From: Tubulanus polymorphus
Lineage: Eukaryota; Nemertea; Palaeonemertea; Tubulaniformes; Tubulanidae
NCBI RefSeq assembly: GCF_964204645.1
Contig: NC_134025.1
Location: 17,144,001-17,208,000 of the forward strand
DNA length: 64,000 nucleotides
Direction: 5' to 3'
Part shown: in pieces, positions 21,554 through 32,634 of the stretch
How the letters are laid out: the number at the start of each line of letters is the position of its first letter
Numbering within the stretch: the stretch's first letter is position 1
Translations under genes and position numbers: made by a program
Notes under the pieces: model-generated
What the model saw: the letters and a program-made list of their open reading frames with translations, nothing else
What the model was told of the DNA's origin: nothing
Database searches by the model: none

Positions 21554-22680
21554 ATGGGTGGTAAAAAACTCCTAATACTAAAGAACAATATTTAAGAAAT
21601 TTATATTACAACCCTGAGAGTTCGGTTGCTTATTCTTCTAACAAAAATATATGGCGTCAAGTAAAACAAGATAAATTAGATAAGATAATCCCACAAAATT
21701 TAGTTAAATTTTAAGATATAAATGAATTTATGTTAGAACAACCAACATATACAACACATAAAAAAATTGTTATATAATATAAAACTCGTAAAACTATGGT
21801 AAGTTATGTAGATCAACAGTGGCAAGGAGATTTGATTGATATGAAAAATGTTAAGAAAGATAATGATGATTATTGATGGTTATTGAATATAATTGATATT
21901 TTTAGTCGTTATGTATGGAGCTTCCCACTTTATAGAAAAGATGATGTACAAACATCAAATGTTTTAAGAAAATTTCTTTCGGATGATAAACTAAAACCAG
22001 AAAAAATACAATTTGATGATGGAAAAGAATTTGATAATTCACTTGTTCATGAACTCTTAGATAATCATGATATTAAATATTTTTCAACAAAATCGGACAA
22101 AAAAGCAGCAGTTGTTGAACGATTTAATAGAACATTAAGAACAAGAATGTGGAAATATTTTACAGCAAATAATACTTTTAAATGGATTGATGTTTTACCA
22201 AAATTGATAGAAGGATATAATAATTCTTATCATTCTTCTATTGGAATGAAACCTATTGATGCTAGAAAACCTGAAAATGCTGAAATTGTTTGGAATAATT
22301 TATATGGAGCATTTCTTGTAGATGATTTTGGTGAACCTAAATTTAAAGTTGGTCAAAATGTTAGAATTTCTAAGTATAAAAAGATATTTGACAAGGGATA
22401 CGATCGAAATTTTACTAGAGAAATATATAAAATAAAAAAGGTAATAACAACAAAACCATATGTCTATAAATTAGAAGATTTAAATGGTGAAGAAGTTCAT
22501 GGGTATTTTTATGAAGAAGAATTGAGTTTAACTACTGAAAATCTAGAACAAGAATATAAAATTGAAAAAGTATTAAAAACAAAAACTGTTAAAAGAAAAA
22601 AATATTCTTTAGTAAAATGGGTTGGATGGCCAGATAGATTCAATGAATGGATATTATCAAGTAAAATTAAAAATATATAA
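21554..22680 (+). pseudogene. INT: RVE-type integrase with chromodomain-like end (B), broken N-terminus
   Basis: Probable start 21554 after GGATATATAAATG. Codons 4-6 are a 6-A run (A and C have 8), so the frame is lost at once; stops follow near 21775 and 21875 (TGA in the YWWLLN block). From 21883 the frame is open for 265 residues with the second catalytic aspartate (IQFDDGKEF), the glutamate (VVERFNRTL) and the chromodomain-like end. The ATPase starts at the next base after the stop. Confidence 0.85.
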
Positions 22681-23289
22681 ATGAATAAGGAATTATTTAT
22701 ATTTGAGCCTCATAATATGTTAATTTCTGGCGTAACAAATTGTGGAAAAACTTATTTTATATTAAATTTATTAGAAACTGTTTATATAAACTATTTTGAT
22801 AATATAGTATTATTTTGCCCAACATATGAATTTAATCAAACTTATGATAGAAATATTACTAGAAATAATAAATTTATTATATTAGATCCTAAAACAGTAA
22901 AAGAAAATTTAGATAATTGTATAAAAATAGCAATTGATATTTATAAAGGATCAAACACATTATTTATCATAGATGATTGTGCAAATTTACATGATTCAAA
23001 AATTAGAGAGAGTGAGTTATGTTATTTAGCTTTTTGTGGTAGACATTTTGGGATAACAACTTGGGTTTTAAATCAAAAATATAATTCAATTGTTAAAGAC
23101 TTTAGAGAAAACATAAGATTTCTAGTTTTATTCTACAATAAAGATAGAAAATCGATGATAAATGCACTTGAGGAAGATGATATTATTCCACATGATTTAC
23201 ATAATGAATATATGGATAAGTTGAAAAATATTAAAAGATCAAAATTACTATTTAGATTACAACACCAATTTAAATATGAATTTATTTAA
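22681..23289 (+). CDS. ATP: A32/FtsK-like packaging ATPase (B), intact
   Basis: 202 residues. Walker A GVTNCGKT (residues 17-24), Walker B LFIIDDCA (about 97-104), and a conserved FGITTWVLNQKYNSIVKDFREN sensor-like region in two halves. Family role: DNA translocation into preformed capsids. It abuts the integrase stop with no spacer and no class-1 motif of its own beyond AAAATATATAAATG. The only intact copy of the four. Confidence 0.92.
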   Translation: MNKELFIFEPHNMLISGVTNCGKTYFILNLLETVYINYFDNIVLFCPTYEFNQTYDRNITRNNKFIILDPKTVKENLDNCIKIAIDIYKGSNTLFIIDDCANLHDSKIRESELCYLAFCGRHFGITTWVLNQKYNSIVKDFRENIRFLVLFYNKDRKSMINALEEDDIIPHDLHNEYMDKLKNIKRSKLLFRLQHQFKYEFI

Positions 23290-23484
23290 ATTCAACTAGC
23301 TTGTTAATCTAGTATATTTTTAGTTACATTCTAGTTGAATTCTAGTTATTAGTAGTTGGAACAAAAATCAACTAGATTCAACAAGAAATAAATAAAAACA
23401 ACAATATTTCAACTAGCTTGTTAATTTAGTTGAATTCTAGTTACATTCTAGTTGAATTCTAGTTGCAACAACACAACTAATTTT
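23290..23484. repeat. CTAGTT repeat array, about 1.5 units (B)
   Basis: Same palindromic units as 966-1364 (GAATTCTAGTT, CAACTAGCTTGTTAAT, GTTGGAACAAAAATCAACTAG) but fewer copies. It lies between the ATPase stop and the 201-residue gene. Confidence 0.85.
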
Positions 23485-23496
23485 TTTGTTATATAA

Positions 23497-24102
23497 ATGG
23501 TAGGTGAAAAGAAAATAAAATCTAAAAATGGTGATGTTCCAATTGAAAAAACTTTAGATGATTTAGGAATAACAGCAAACAAATTAATTCCAGATGATGG
23601 TGCTTTAAATAATGTTACAACAAATAATAATTATGAATATTATCTTTATTGTAAACATCAATTGGAAATATTAATAGCATCTGGAAATTGTAAAAATTTT
23701 ATCGGTAAAAATTTAACTTACAATGAATTAGATACAATGAAATCAGATGAAATTATTAGATTATTTAAGATTTATGAAACCGCGAGAACAGCTAGAATTA
23801 ATGACGCGATATCAGAAAATGTAGTAAAAGGTTATAGTAAATTATTTAATTATATGCTGCCAATTCAAGAGGAAAATAGCTTATATGCTGATTCAAAAAA
23901 TGATTATTTAGTTATGACTGAATTAAATAAATGGATTGGATATTTATCATTTCAATTAGGTGGATTTATGACATTATTATCAACTGGAGTTATAACATTT
24001 TCAAATATTGAAAGTAAAAATATTTCTATAATAAATGAACAAGGTGGAAGAAGTGAAGGAATTAACTGTAAAGAAAAAACCGAGATCACAGAAACAAATT
24101 GA
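23497..24102 (+). CDS. Conserved 201-residue Polinton protein (B), intact
   Basis: About 95 per cent identical by eye to the copy at 359-964, with the same helical block and hydrophobic residues 145-170. It starts after AATTTTTTTGTTATATAAATG. Its last 68 bases overlap the next gene in another frame. Function unknown. Confidence 0.72.
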   Translation: MVGEKKIKSKNGDVPIEKTLDDLGITANKLIPDDGALNNVTTNNNYEYYLYCKHQLEILIASGNCKNFIGKNLTYNELDTMKSDEIIRLFKIYETARTARINDAISENVVKGYSKLFNYMLPIQEENSLYADSKNDYLVMTELNKWIGYLSFQLGGFMTLLSTGVITFSNIESKNISIINEQGGRSEGINCKEKTEITETN

Positions 24103-24356
24103 ATGGTCTCGGCAATTAGGAATTAAATCACAAGAATATAAAAAAGCTGTAAAAGAAAAAATAAGTAATAAAAATGTTAATAAAAATAGTGAAAATATAT
24201 TTTACAGTTGGATTTGTAATTGTATTCATTTTGATTGGGTGTAATTGGTACAAGAAATCAAATAAAATTCATGATATTTATAATTCTGAAACAACTGCTA
24301 TCAAAAATGAAAATACTTCTGAAATTCCAAAATTGATAATAAAAAAAATGGATTAA
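24035..24356 (+). pseudogene. Small basic membrane protein (B), internal deletion
   Basis: Start and basic domain are intact, but about 44 bases present in C (the IVISTPSN...DKC region) are deleted near 24198, shifting the frame. The membrane segment and tail are readable in another frame to 24356. Confidence 0.72.
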
Positions 24357-24385
24357 TATTTTAGAAAAAAAGCAAAAAAATAATT

Positions 24386-24462
24386 GAATATCTCACTACT
24401 TTTGTCTATCTAAGCGGAGCAATTAAATTGTCCAGATAAGTCATTTCGGATTCTAGATATTC
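24386..24462 (+). ncRNA. Conserved structured element (B), possible ncRNA or DNA structure
   Basis: Outer stem GAATATCT (24386-24393) with AGATATTC (24455-24462); inner stem TATCT (24407-24411) with AGATA (24434-24438); hairpin GGAGCAA (24416-24422) with ATTGTCC (24427-24433, one G-T). Internal loops CACTACTTTTG and AGTCATTTCGGATTC are the same in C and nearly so in D. Not tRNA, and no hammerhead core. The strand is assigned from gene direction and is uncertain. Confidence 0.55.
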
Positions 24463-25116
24463 ATTATTTTTATTAATTTATTTTGTTTTTTTAATTTGAA
24501 GTTTTTACTTGAATATTGTATTACAGTCGTTTCTTATTATTAGTTTTTTCTTAAATTGAAAGATGGCAGCACTGGGTGGGGTGTGATGCTAAAATGAATA
24601 TTTGAATTTGAATTTGTTAATCAATTAACATGGTAATTGATTACTAATTTGATTAAAAATTATATCATGATTAAGTTAAAAATCCATAATTCATTTATCA
24701 GTTTTCATTCCTATATTCTTTTCATTCGGAATAATTTATAATTTCAAATTTCATATATTTCTTTAGTAAACACCAACAACATTTACTTAGGTGTTTTAGC
24801 TAAGTAAGGCAATTCATTCGATCACTGGAGTGCCGCCGGGCTTGGCTTGCAGGGGCATTTCGAAAATGCACCTTTGTCCACCCTCCGTGGTTCTCCTTCA
24901 GTTTCGACTTTCGATCCTCCTTTCGGGGGTAAGGGGTTGATAGGAAATGCATCAGGCGCCTTTAATATAATGTGTTTCCTGTCAACCATTGAAGGAGAAT
25001 TGGTGAGGTGTGGGTCACAGGGGTGTAAGTAGAAGTGCTTGGGGATAGGTATCTCGTGGCGCCTCTCAATAACGGGATGCTTATCCCCTAAAAACTCTGC
25101 GAGTCAAGACGGGTGG
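24463..25116. other. Non-coding DNA between Polintons B and C
   Basis: First 30 bases are still similar to C. 24490-24800 is AT-rich and unassigned. 24810-25116 is clearly richer in GC and includes short open frames without recognisable protein. No terminal repeat of B was found here. Likely host DNA or an old non-autonomous repeat. Confidence 0.5.
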
Positions 25117-25201
25117 AGTAATTAGAAGATGGCGTTTTCATACCAGAGTACTAGAGTACTAGACACCACTCATCACCACAAGTAATTTTTTTTCCTTATA
25201 A
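25117..25201. repeat. Left terminal repeat of Polinton C
   Basis: AGTAATTAGAAGATGG, CATACCAGAGTACTAGAGTACT, then ACACCACTCATCACCACAAG and TAATTTTTTTTCC up to the polymerase start. The outer part is of the A type; the inner 33 bases also match C's own right end. Confidence 0.85.
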
Positions 25202-27178
25202 ATGGGGGAGAATAAGACAGAACAAATTGATGTTAATGAAAATCAATATCATTGTCCATATTGTAAAAAATACATTGATAAATCTAATAAATCTAAACAT
25301 GAAAAATCTGCAAATCATATAAAAAATGTAATAGATTTTGAAACTCCAGAAAATTCCAATGAAAGAAAAGAACGATTAGAAAATATGAATGTGGATGAAA
25401 TAAAATGTGAAGTTTGTAATGAATTTATAGTAAAAAGGAATTATAATAGACATCTCGAATCACAAAAACACCATCAAAATTTGAGTAATTGTGTTTTAGG
25501 AAAAGATTATTTTGATGATAAACCTCAAAAAGTAAAAAAACCAACTTCAAAAACTAAATCCATTTCAAATAAACCTTACATGGAAAATGTTAGAAATTAT
25601 ATTGATTCACTAGAAATAAAAGATACAATTGAAATATTAGAAACATTACATAGTAAAATTGGTCCTGCGGCTATTATATTTAGATTCTTTAAAGGAACAA
25701 CAATAGAAGATTATAGTAAATCTAATGAAATAATAGAAAAAATACTAGATTTGATAACAGATGTTGAATATCCAAAAATTAGTATCTCTGGGAAAGTAAG
25801 TATTATAAAGTCAGAAGATAAAATGGATTATAATATTCAAACACTCTCTGAAGAAATAATTTCAAAAACGCAAATAAAAGAGAAGTTAGAAAAAATATTT
25901 AATGAATTTAAACGTCTTATTGAAGAGAGATATTTTGAGGGTTCTGGTTTAACATTGAATGGAATTATATTTTTAGATTTAAATGTTTATTATACAAAAA
26001 GGAATAAAACATCAAAAAGTAAAACAATGTTTGAAAATCACTCAAACTTTACAACAGAAAAGGATATTAAAGCATCAAGTTATATTAAATTACCATTTAC
26101 AACAAAAGCAGTAATAAATGTTCAAAATGAAGATAAATGTTTTCTATGGTCAATTATTAGTTGCTTACACCCAACAGAAGATATTACGCATAGTTTTAGA
26201 ATAACAAATTACCGGAAATATGAAACATTATATAAAATTGATCAATATCCAGTAACTGTAAAAATGATACCCAAAATAGAAAAAATTAATAAGTTAAAAA
26301 TAACTGTATTCGAATTAATACAATTACCAAAGACAAAAGGTGAAAATATTAAAGATTATACATTGGAAGCTTTATATTTAACAGAATATTATGATGATGA
26401 AAATGCTATAGATTTGTTATATTACAAAAAAGATGAAAATGAACATTATATGTGGTTAAAACAAATTGATTTATTCTTTAGAACAGAAAGTGATTTTAAC
26501 AGTCATAAAATTTATCTATGTAGAAAATGTTTATCTGAATTTAGAACTGAGAATGCGTTACTAAAACATAAAGAATTATGTGATAATAAAGATTTTTGCA
26601 AATTAATAATGCCAACAGAAAAAGATTATAAATTGAAATTTACTAATCATAAATTTAAAAATATTGTTCCATTTGTAATTTATGGGAATTTTGAATCGTT
26701 GAATAAAGAATTAACTGATCAAGATAGAAAAGAAATATATAACAAAAAGCAATTATTAAAATCAATGGATAAAGGAAATGAATTAAATGAAGACACAACA
26801 CAAGATCCGCCAATTATAAATACAATTAAAAAAGTTCATCAAAGAGCTGCTGCTTATGGAATTTATATAAAATCAAATTATCAATATATTTCTTTTAGAG
26901 GTGAAGATGTAGTTAATGATTTTTGTAACAAAATGATTGAATTAGAAAGTGATTTTGCAAAATTATTAAACAGAAATAAAAGAATATTCATGACAAAAGA
27001 AGATGAAATTGATTGTGAAAAACGTTTTTATTCATTTGATAAAAAAGTTAGAGATCATGATCATTTAAATTCAAAATATCGTGGAGCTGCTCATGAAGAT
27101 TGCAATTTACAAGCTAAGAAAGTTAATTTCGTGCCAATATTATTAAATCATAATCAAATCACCTTTAGAATATTATGA
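25202..27178 (+). pseudogene. polB: Protein-primed DNA polymerase B, N-terminal half only (C)
   Basis: 658-residue open frame. Two C2H2-type fingers (residues about 16-40 and 77-101), a conserved DKCFLWSIISCLHP block (about 315-328), a finger at about 440-465, exonuclease motif I reading YGNFES (aspartate replaced by asparagine), and an HNH-like block lacking its first Cys pair partner (DCEKRFYSF...RDHDHLNSKYRGAAHEDCN). Near 27150 the sequence jumps into the NITVGPS gene, deleting exonuclease II, all polymerase motifs and penton. Open but not a polymerase; could still make a DNA-binding fragment. Confidence 0.88.
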
Positions 27179-27325
27179 ATTAAATGAAGATGGAATTATT
27201 GATGGTATTAAAAACATATTAACCAAAATATATGATAATCATAAAAGTAGTAATGAAATAAATGTTGAATTAATCATCACTAAGATAACTAAATATTTTG
27301 ATGATAGTAATTTTTTTGATAAATA
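27155..27325 (+). pseudogene. NITVGPS-family protein, 3' part only (C)
   Basis: DGIKNILTKIYDNHKSS to KYFDDSNFFDK and stop at 27323-27325, directly against the next ATG. The 5' part was lost in the deletion that fused polymerase to this gene. It shows the full-length C-terminus of the family. Confidence 0.65.
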
Positions 27326-27326
27326 A

Positions 27327-27548
27327 ATGAGTGATAATAAGTGGATAATAACTGGATTATATAATGGAGCATTACTATCAGTTGGAACTGTTGGTCAATC
27401 AATGGTATTAAAAAAGGTATTCAAAATGGGAAGTGTTAATGTTGATAGATTTGATATCAATGATATTTTAAAATTAACATTAGCAATTACTTTATCTAAT
27501 TTAACTATTGATTATTTAGAAAAACAAAAATATATTCCTCCCATATAA
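27327..27548 (+). CDS. 73-residue hydrophobic protein (C), intact
   Basis: Same protein as 8149-8370, with Tyr to Gln in VGQSMVLKK and Val to Ile later. Starts in the TAAATG motif that also holds the upstream stop. Confidence 0.75.
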   Translation: MSDNKWIITGLYNGALLSVGTVGQSMVLKKVFKMGSVNVDRFDINDILKLTLAITLSNLTIDYLEKQKYIPPI

Positions 27549-27572
27549 ATGCGTAATTATTTTACTAAATAA

Positions 27573-27995
27573 ATGGCTTCTGCAATTATAACTATTATAG
27601 GATCGGCAATTGTTAACGCTTTAGCATTTACTGGTGGTGGTTATTTATTTAAGCATATTGATAAAAATAGTTCATTAGGAGAACAAAGGAGACATAATTT
27701 AGCATTAGAGAAATATAATAAAGCAGCGGAAGAATACAGAGAAAAACGACAAAACTATATGGATTATATTAACAAGGAATTATATGATCAGAAGATTTCA
27801 CATAGAGATTTTCAATGAGTTGATGATGCAATGAGTTTATATAACGCAGTAACCAATAAAGAAAAATTACATCTATACAAACCTAAATTATCAGATTATT
27901 ATACCCCAAGTAAAGAACAACAGAAATATGAAATAATTTGGATTTTAGGTGGAACTGTTATTGTTATATTTGTAACATATAAATTTACTAATTAG
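27573..27995 (+). pseudogene. 140-codon protein with hydrophobic ends (C), one nonsense codon
   Basis: TGA at 27816-27818 in place of the serine codon of FQSVDD; both halves are otherwise open and nearly identical to B and D. Confidence 0.75.
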
Positions 27996-28014
27996 TAATT
28001 TTTTTTCTAAATAA

Positions 28015-28449
28015 ATGGAAGATAAAGTTGATAGTATTGATATTATTCCTCATGATATAAATAAAACTAAATTAAAAATATATTTAGAAAAACAAATATT
28101 AGAATTTGAAAATGACTTAAAGATAAAAAAGAAAAAATATTTAAAAAGTAAAATTATATATTATCTTATTATTAGTGGTTCGGTTACAATTAGTTCTGTA
28201 ATAACATTTCTAGCAATATTCAGCCCATTAACACCTTAAGCTATATCAATTGGTGTGTTAGGATTAAGTTCAAGTGTTTTAACTGGTATAAGTTCAAAAT
28301 TAAATATAAAAAGTAATAAAGAAAAAATTAAAACTAATATAAAAGAAATTAATAAATTAAAGAATACACTAGATTATATGATAAGTTTAAATGGTCATAT
28401 AACAGTTGAAGAACAAGATAAATTATTAAAAGAATTAGTTAATTATTAA
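28015..28449 (+). pseudogene. Two-helix membrane protein (C), one nonsense codon
   Basis: TAA near 28237 interrupts SPLTP-AISIG between the two hydrophobic segments. The rest matches the intact B copy. Confidence 0.75.
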
Positions 28450-28465
28450 TTTTTTAATTATATAA

Positions 28466-29858
28466 ATGGCAGATAGTTTTCCAAAAGCTTTCCAATATAA
28501 TAAATCTATTAAATATAATATTCCAGCAATAGATTTTAATAAAGATATTACATATAGAAATGAAGTTTTAGATTTATTACCTAATTTAGCAATTTATGTT
28601 ACTGAAACTAATAATTTTAATGCAAAGATGGAAAATATATTTCATGTATATTTAATTAATTTTAAAAAATTGAAAGATGAAAAACAATGGTTATTAAAAT
28701 CTAATATGAAGTATTGGCAGAACCAATTAAATTTTGCTGTTTATTGTGCAACAACAGGAAGCGGAATTAGTTGGAATGATCATTTGAATAATTCTAAATA
28801 TAAATTAATTCAAAGTTTATTTAGATTTCATACATACTTTCAAATCAGAATAATATTAAATGAATTAGAGTGCGCTTTATCAGGATCTAGGTATTTTAAA
28901 GAATTAGATAATAATATTAATTTATCAAAGTTTTATAAAATTTGTAATGAATTTAATATAGATATAAATATTTATAATATAAATTTTTAGAACCAAAATT
29001 GGAACAATAAGATCACTTCCTTGCCCTAAAAAGATTGCAGAATATTGTGCACTTCCCATACCATCTAATAGTTTGTATAATATCTATAGTAATAAATTAG
29101 GTTATGGTAAAATAGAAACTAAGGATTTAGAAACATTCAATTTCAATAAATTACCGACATTTTATGATAATTTAAAACAAGAAAACAATAATGGTTGGGT
29201 TTATTTCATTTTAGAAAGTAATGAAGGTTTTACAAAATCAGGTATACAAAGAATAAATCAATCTATTAGAACTTATTTGATATGTATTTTAGGTGCGCAA
29301 GTTGAAACAAGATCCCCAATAATTGGAAATTTAAATACATCATTTGATGCACAGAAACAATTCAAAGTATTATTTGAAGATTCTATTTATAATGATAAAA
29401 ATAGATCGATTCCAGAAGACATTGTAAGACATCAAAATTATTTAGATAAATCTCATGTAAGACTAAATTATTGTATAGGCCCTAATCTATTAATTATTTC
29501 TAATGATTTAGTACTAAAGATGGGAAACATAATTGGTTACAATAATCTAATCAAAACTGCAACAATAAATAATTCATTTGGATTAAATGATATAAATAAA
29601 AAGATTATTACCGCTCCAAAATTAATGGAAGGTGAAAAAAATAAAAAACATATTCAATCAACAGAAACTAAAACTAAGAATATTAAATTAAATAATGATT
29701 CTAAACCGGATTATAATAGATCAGAAAATATTAAAACTGATAATATTCAACATGATATAATTAAAACTGATAATGATAATAAATTCCATGAAAATACTAA
29801 ATTAGCTTTAACTTGTACAGGAATTGTTATAGGAGGAATATTATACTTTAAATTTTAA
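28466..29858 (+). pseudogene. Long conserved Polinton protein with C-terminal anchor (C), one frameshift
   Basis: 174 open residues from MADSFPKAFQYN, a frameshift near 28975-28990, then 261 residues to the C-terminal anchor. Contains the SLPCPKKIAEYCALPIP block that B lacks. Nearly complete: a single lesion. Confidence 0.75.
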
Positions 29859-29874
29859 TTTTTTTATTATATAA

Positions 29875-31355
29875 ATGGATGTAGAAGGTGGAGAAGATTA
29901 TGAAATGGACGGCATGGGAAATAATAATGAAGGATATATTGATGATGATTATAATGATGCAGAAACTAATATTGATAATGATGATGAATCAGCATATAAT
30001 TCTAATTTAGCAGAAAGTGGTTCTAAAGCCCCATCAACTGATGATTATATTAGAAGAACTAGATCGAGAATAAATCCTGAAAATGAAAATCAAGGTTTAT
30101 CGAGTCGGGATTTAGAAAATAAAGAATTTATATATAAGTTCCAACGTGCATTTGAAAGATCTGGATATAATATAAATTACAGAGGTGCCAGATTTTTAGT
30201 AGAAGATTTAAAATATTTAGATGGTGAATATTATTATAAATTGAAAGATGATCATTATATTAATATCACTAATCAAAGGACAAGACTACCTAAAATATTA
30301 GCCGAATCAACTTTGAGTGATTTAGGTCTAGATAAAATTAAGAGAATAAGTATTAGTAATGAAATAACTGATGTTACACAAGAAGAAAGAGATAATAATA
30401 TAAGAGTATTAGGCAGAGAATTGATGACTTATTTAAAATAATCGATGATAATCCAGAAACAGAAACAACTTCTGAACAGAATATAACTTCCAACACTAGT
30501 AAACTTAAATCAAATAAAGTTTCAATTGAAAAACTTTTACCGAGTGGATTAATTGATGCAACAGATCAAGAATTAGAAGATTTAAATAATATATTTTCTG
30601 ATAAAGCTATAAGAGAAATTATTAGTATAAGAAATGAAGCTGATAAAATTGCGCACGATAAAAGTATAAGAGATTTAAAAATTAGAACTTTAGAAAAAGA
30701 ATTAACTGATAAAAATAAAGAAATAGAACAATTAAAATTAGATAGAGATAATAAAGTTATTGAAGAAAAAGAATTTAGAAAAAGAAATGCGTATTTAGAA
30801 AAAGAAAAAGATGATTTAGAATATAACATAGAATTACAAAAAGAAGAAATTAAATTATTGTTTAAATCATATGATTATAATATAAATAGATTAAAAGTTA
30901 TTTTTAAAGATTTGTTGATAAAACCAAATTCTGAAATATCATTGAAAGATAGAATAAAGTTATTATTTAAATTAGAAGGAATAACAATTCTTTCAATTCT
31001 AACAGCTGTAACTATGTTATTTACAACAATTGGTTTAGCAATATCAAATGCTTTAAAATCTACTCCTACTCCCAATAAACCGGATAAACCCCCGAATGAT
31101 AATTCTATACAAGATAAAGTTTAAGATGGTTTAAAGAAATTAGCAAAATATTTATGGGAACTATCTAAAAAATCTGCTGCAGCTTTACCAGGAATTACTG
31201 CATCAATTGTTGGTTTTATATTGAAATCTGCTGGGAATATTCTTAACTTTGCTGCTGAACATATTATTTTATTTTTAATTACAGTTGTAAGTGCTATTAT
31301 TTTTGGGTTAGTGAATATGATTAAAAATAAACAATTAATTTTTTTTGTTAAATAA
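29875..31355 (+). pseudogene. Acidic coiled-coil membrane protein (C), alternative N-terminus, broken
   Basis: The N-terminal third (EDYEMDGMGNNNEGYIDDDYND...) differs from A and B but resembles D. The frame is lost near 30435 and recovered in the coiled coil; TAA near 31123 in KV-DGLKK. The family stop codon is mutated (AAACAA for AAATAA), so the frame would run to TAA at 31353-31355, touching the MCP start. Confidence 0.72.
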
Positions 31356-32604
31356 ATGAGTGGGAGTTATATAAGTCCTTCTAAGATTTCTAGAATATCT
31401 AATGCTATTAAAGCAGAAAGATCACATTATATAATTACTCATAATCCTTCAAATATTGATCCCGATGAAACTTTATATGTTAGAATTCCTAGATTAACAC
31501 AAAATACTTTTTATGTTCCAAATAGTATTTTTTTATCAGCCGATATAAAAGTAACCGGTCATGATAATAATTATGTTGTCGATAATGTTGGAAGATATTT
31601 GATTAAAAAATTAACTATAAAGATTTGACCAGAAACAGTTTTCTCATTAGATGATTATAATTTATTTATGCATTATAAAGATTTATGGTTAACTAAAGAA
31701 AATAGAAATAATATGATATTTCAAGGCATCCAATCAGAAAACCATAATAAATTAAGATCAGGAGCTAATGACGCAATACTAACTCGTGCCACTGATAATT
31801 TGATTAAAAAGATTTATGGAAGCAAATATAAAATTCCATTAGATTTTGAATTGATAAATAATAATGCACCTTTATATAAATACGCAATTCAAGAAGATAT
31901 TATATTTGAGATAACATTTGCTCCTGTAAATGAAATTGTATTATCTAGCGTTGTTAAAGATATGGGTTATAAATTATCAAATATATGTTTAGAATATGAC
32001 ACAGTAACTAATGAAAATATTGCTAGCACAATTCAAACTCAATACAATCAAGGATTTTCATTATTATATGATTATATTGATAAATTTAAAACTGTAACTA
32101 TTAATGCAAATGATGAAATAATTAATGAGAATATTAACTTCCCAAGAAGATCTATTAAAGGTATATTAATATTTTTTTTCCATTGCAACATATTCTAATG
32201 GCGCAATAAAGGTTGATAATTATTATAATCCTGAAATAACAAAAGTAGAAATAACTATCGAAGGAATAGCAAAAAAAATATTTTGTCAAGGAATGAGAAT
32301 GATAGATCAGTGGCCAGAAATTAGAAAACATTTTATGAATGAAAAAGTAAAATCATTTGAAAATTGTAATATTAATCAAATTGATTATTATACTGGTAAT
32401 AAATATGCATTATGGTTAGATTTTAGAACAACAGAGGATAATTCATTACATGGTTCTGGAAAAAAATTACAAAACACTAAAGATGGAATACAATTATTCA
32501 TGACAAAGAAAAAAGGAAGCCTAAATTTCAAAATGCATATTTATATTATATCTGACGCACAATTAAATATTGTAAATTCACAATTAGATAGTATTCAATA
32601 TTAG
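31356..32604 (+). pseudogene. MCP: Major capsid protein (C), nonsense and frameshift
   Basis: TGA at 31626-31628 in the KLTIKIG-PETVF strand (two base differences from the glycine codon in A) and an expanded T-run near 32175 that shifts the frame. All conserved MCP blocks are otherwise present up to SQLDSIQY. Confidence 0.85.
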
Positions 32605-32634
32605 AAATATAAAGTTAAAATTAAGGATATATAA

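Larger units (their letters stand above)
15342..24475 (+). mobile_element. Polinton copy B, 5'-truncated in the window by insertion of A
   Basis: Plus-strand series penton (3' part), small proteins, coiled-coil protein, MCP, integrase, ATPase, repeat array, two terminal genes and structured element. It begins mid-penton precisely at the outer end of A's terminal repeat. No polymerase and no right terminal repeat were found; similarity to C ends about 24490. Intact ORFs remain for four genes, so B is not much older than A. Confidence 0.85.

Noticed and set aside
24386-24462. Structured element as a hammerhead, HDV-like, twister or tRNA gene
   Set aside because: Required cores (CTGATGA/GAAA, double pseudoknot, twister loops, TTCGA T-arm with acceptor pairing) are not visible; left as unassigned.
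24847-25032. 61-codon open frame in the GC-richer interval
   Set aside because: No homologue, no start context and no conserved pattern; probably chance.
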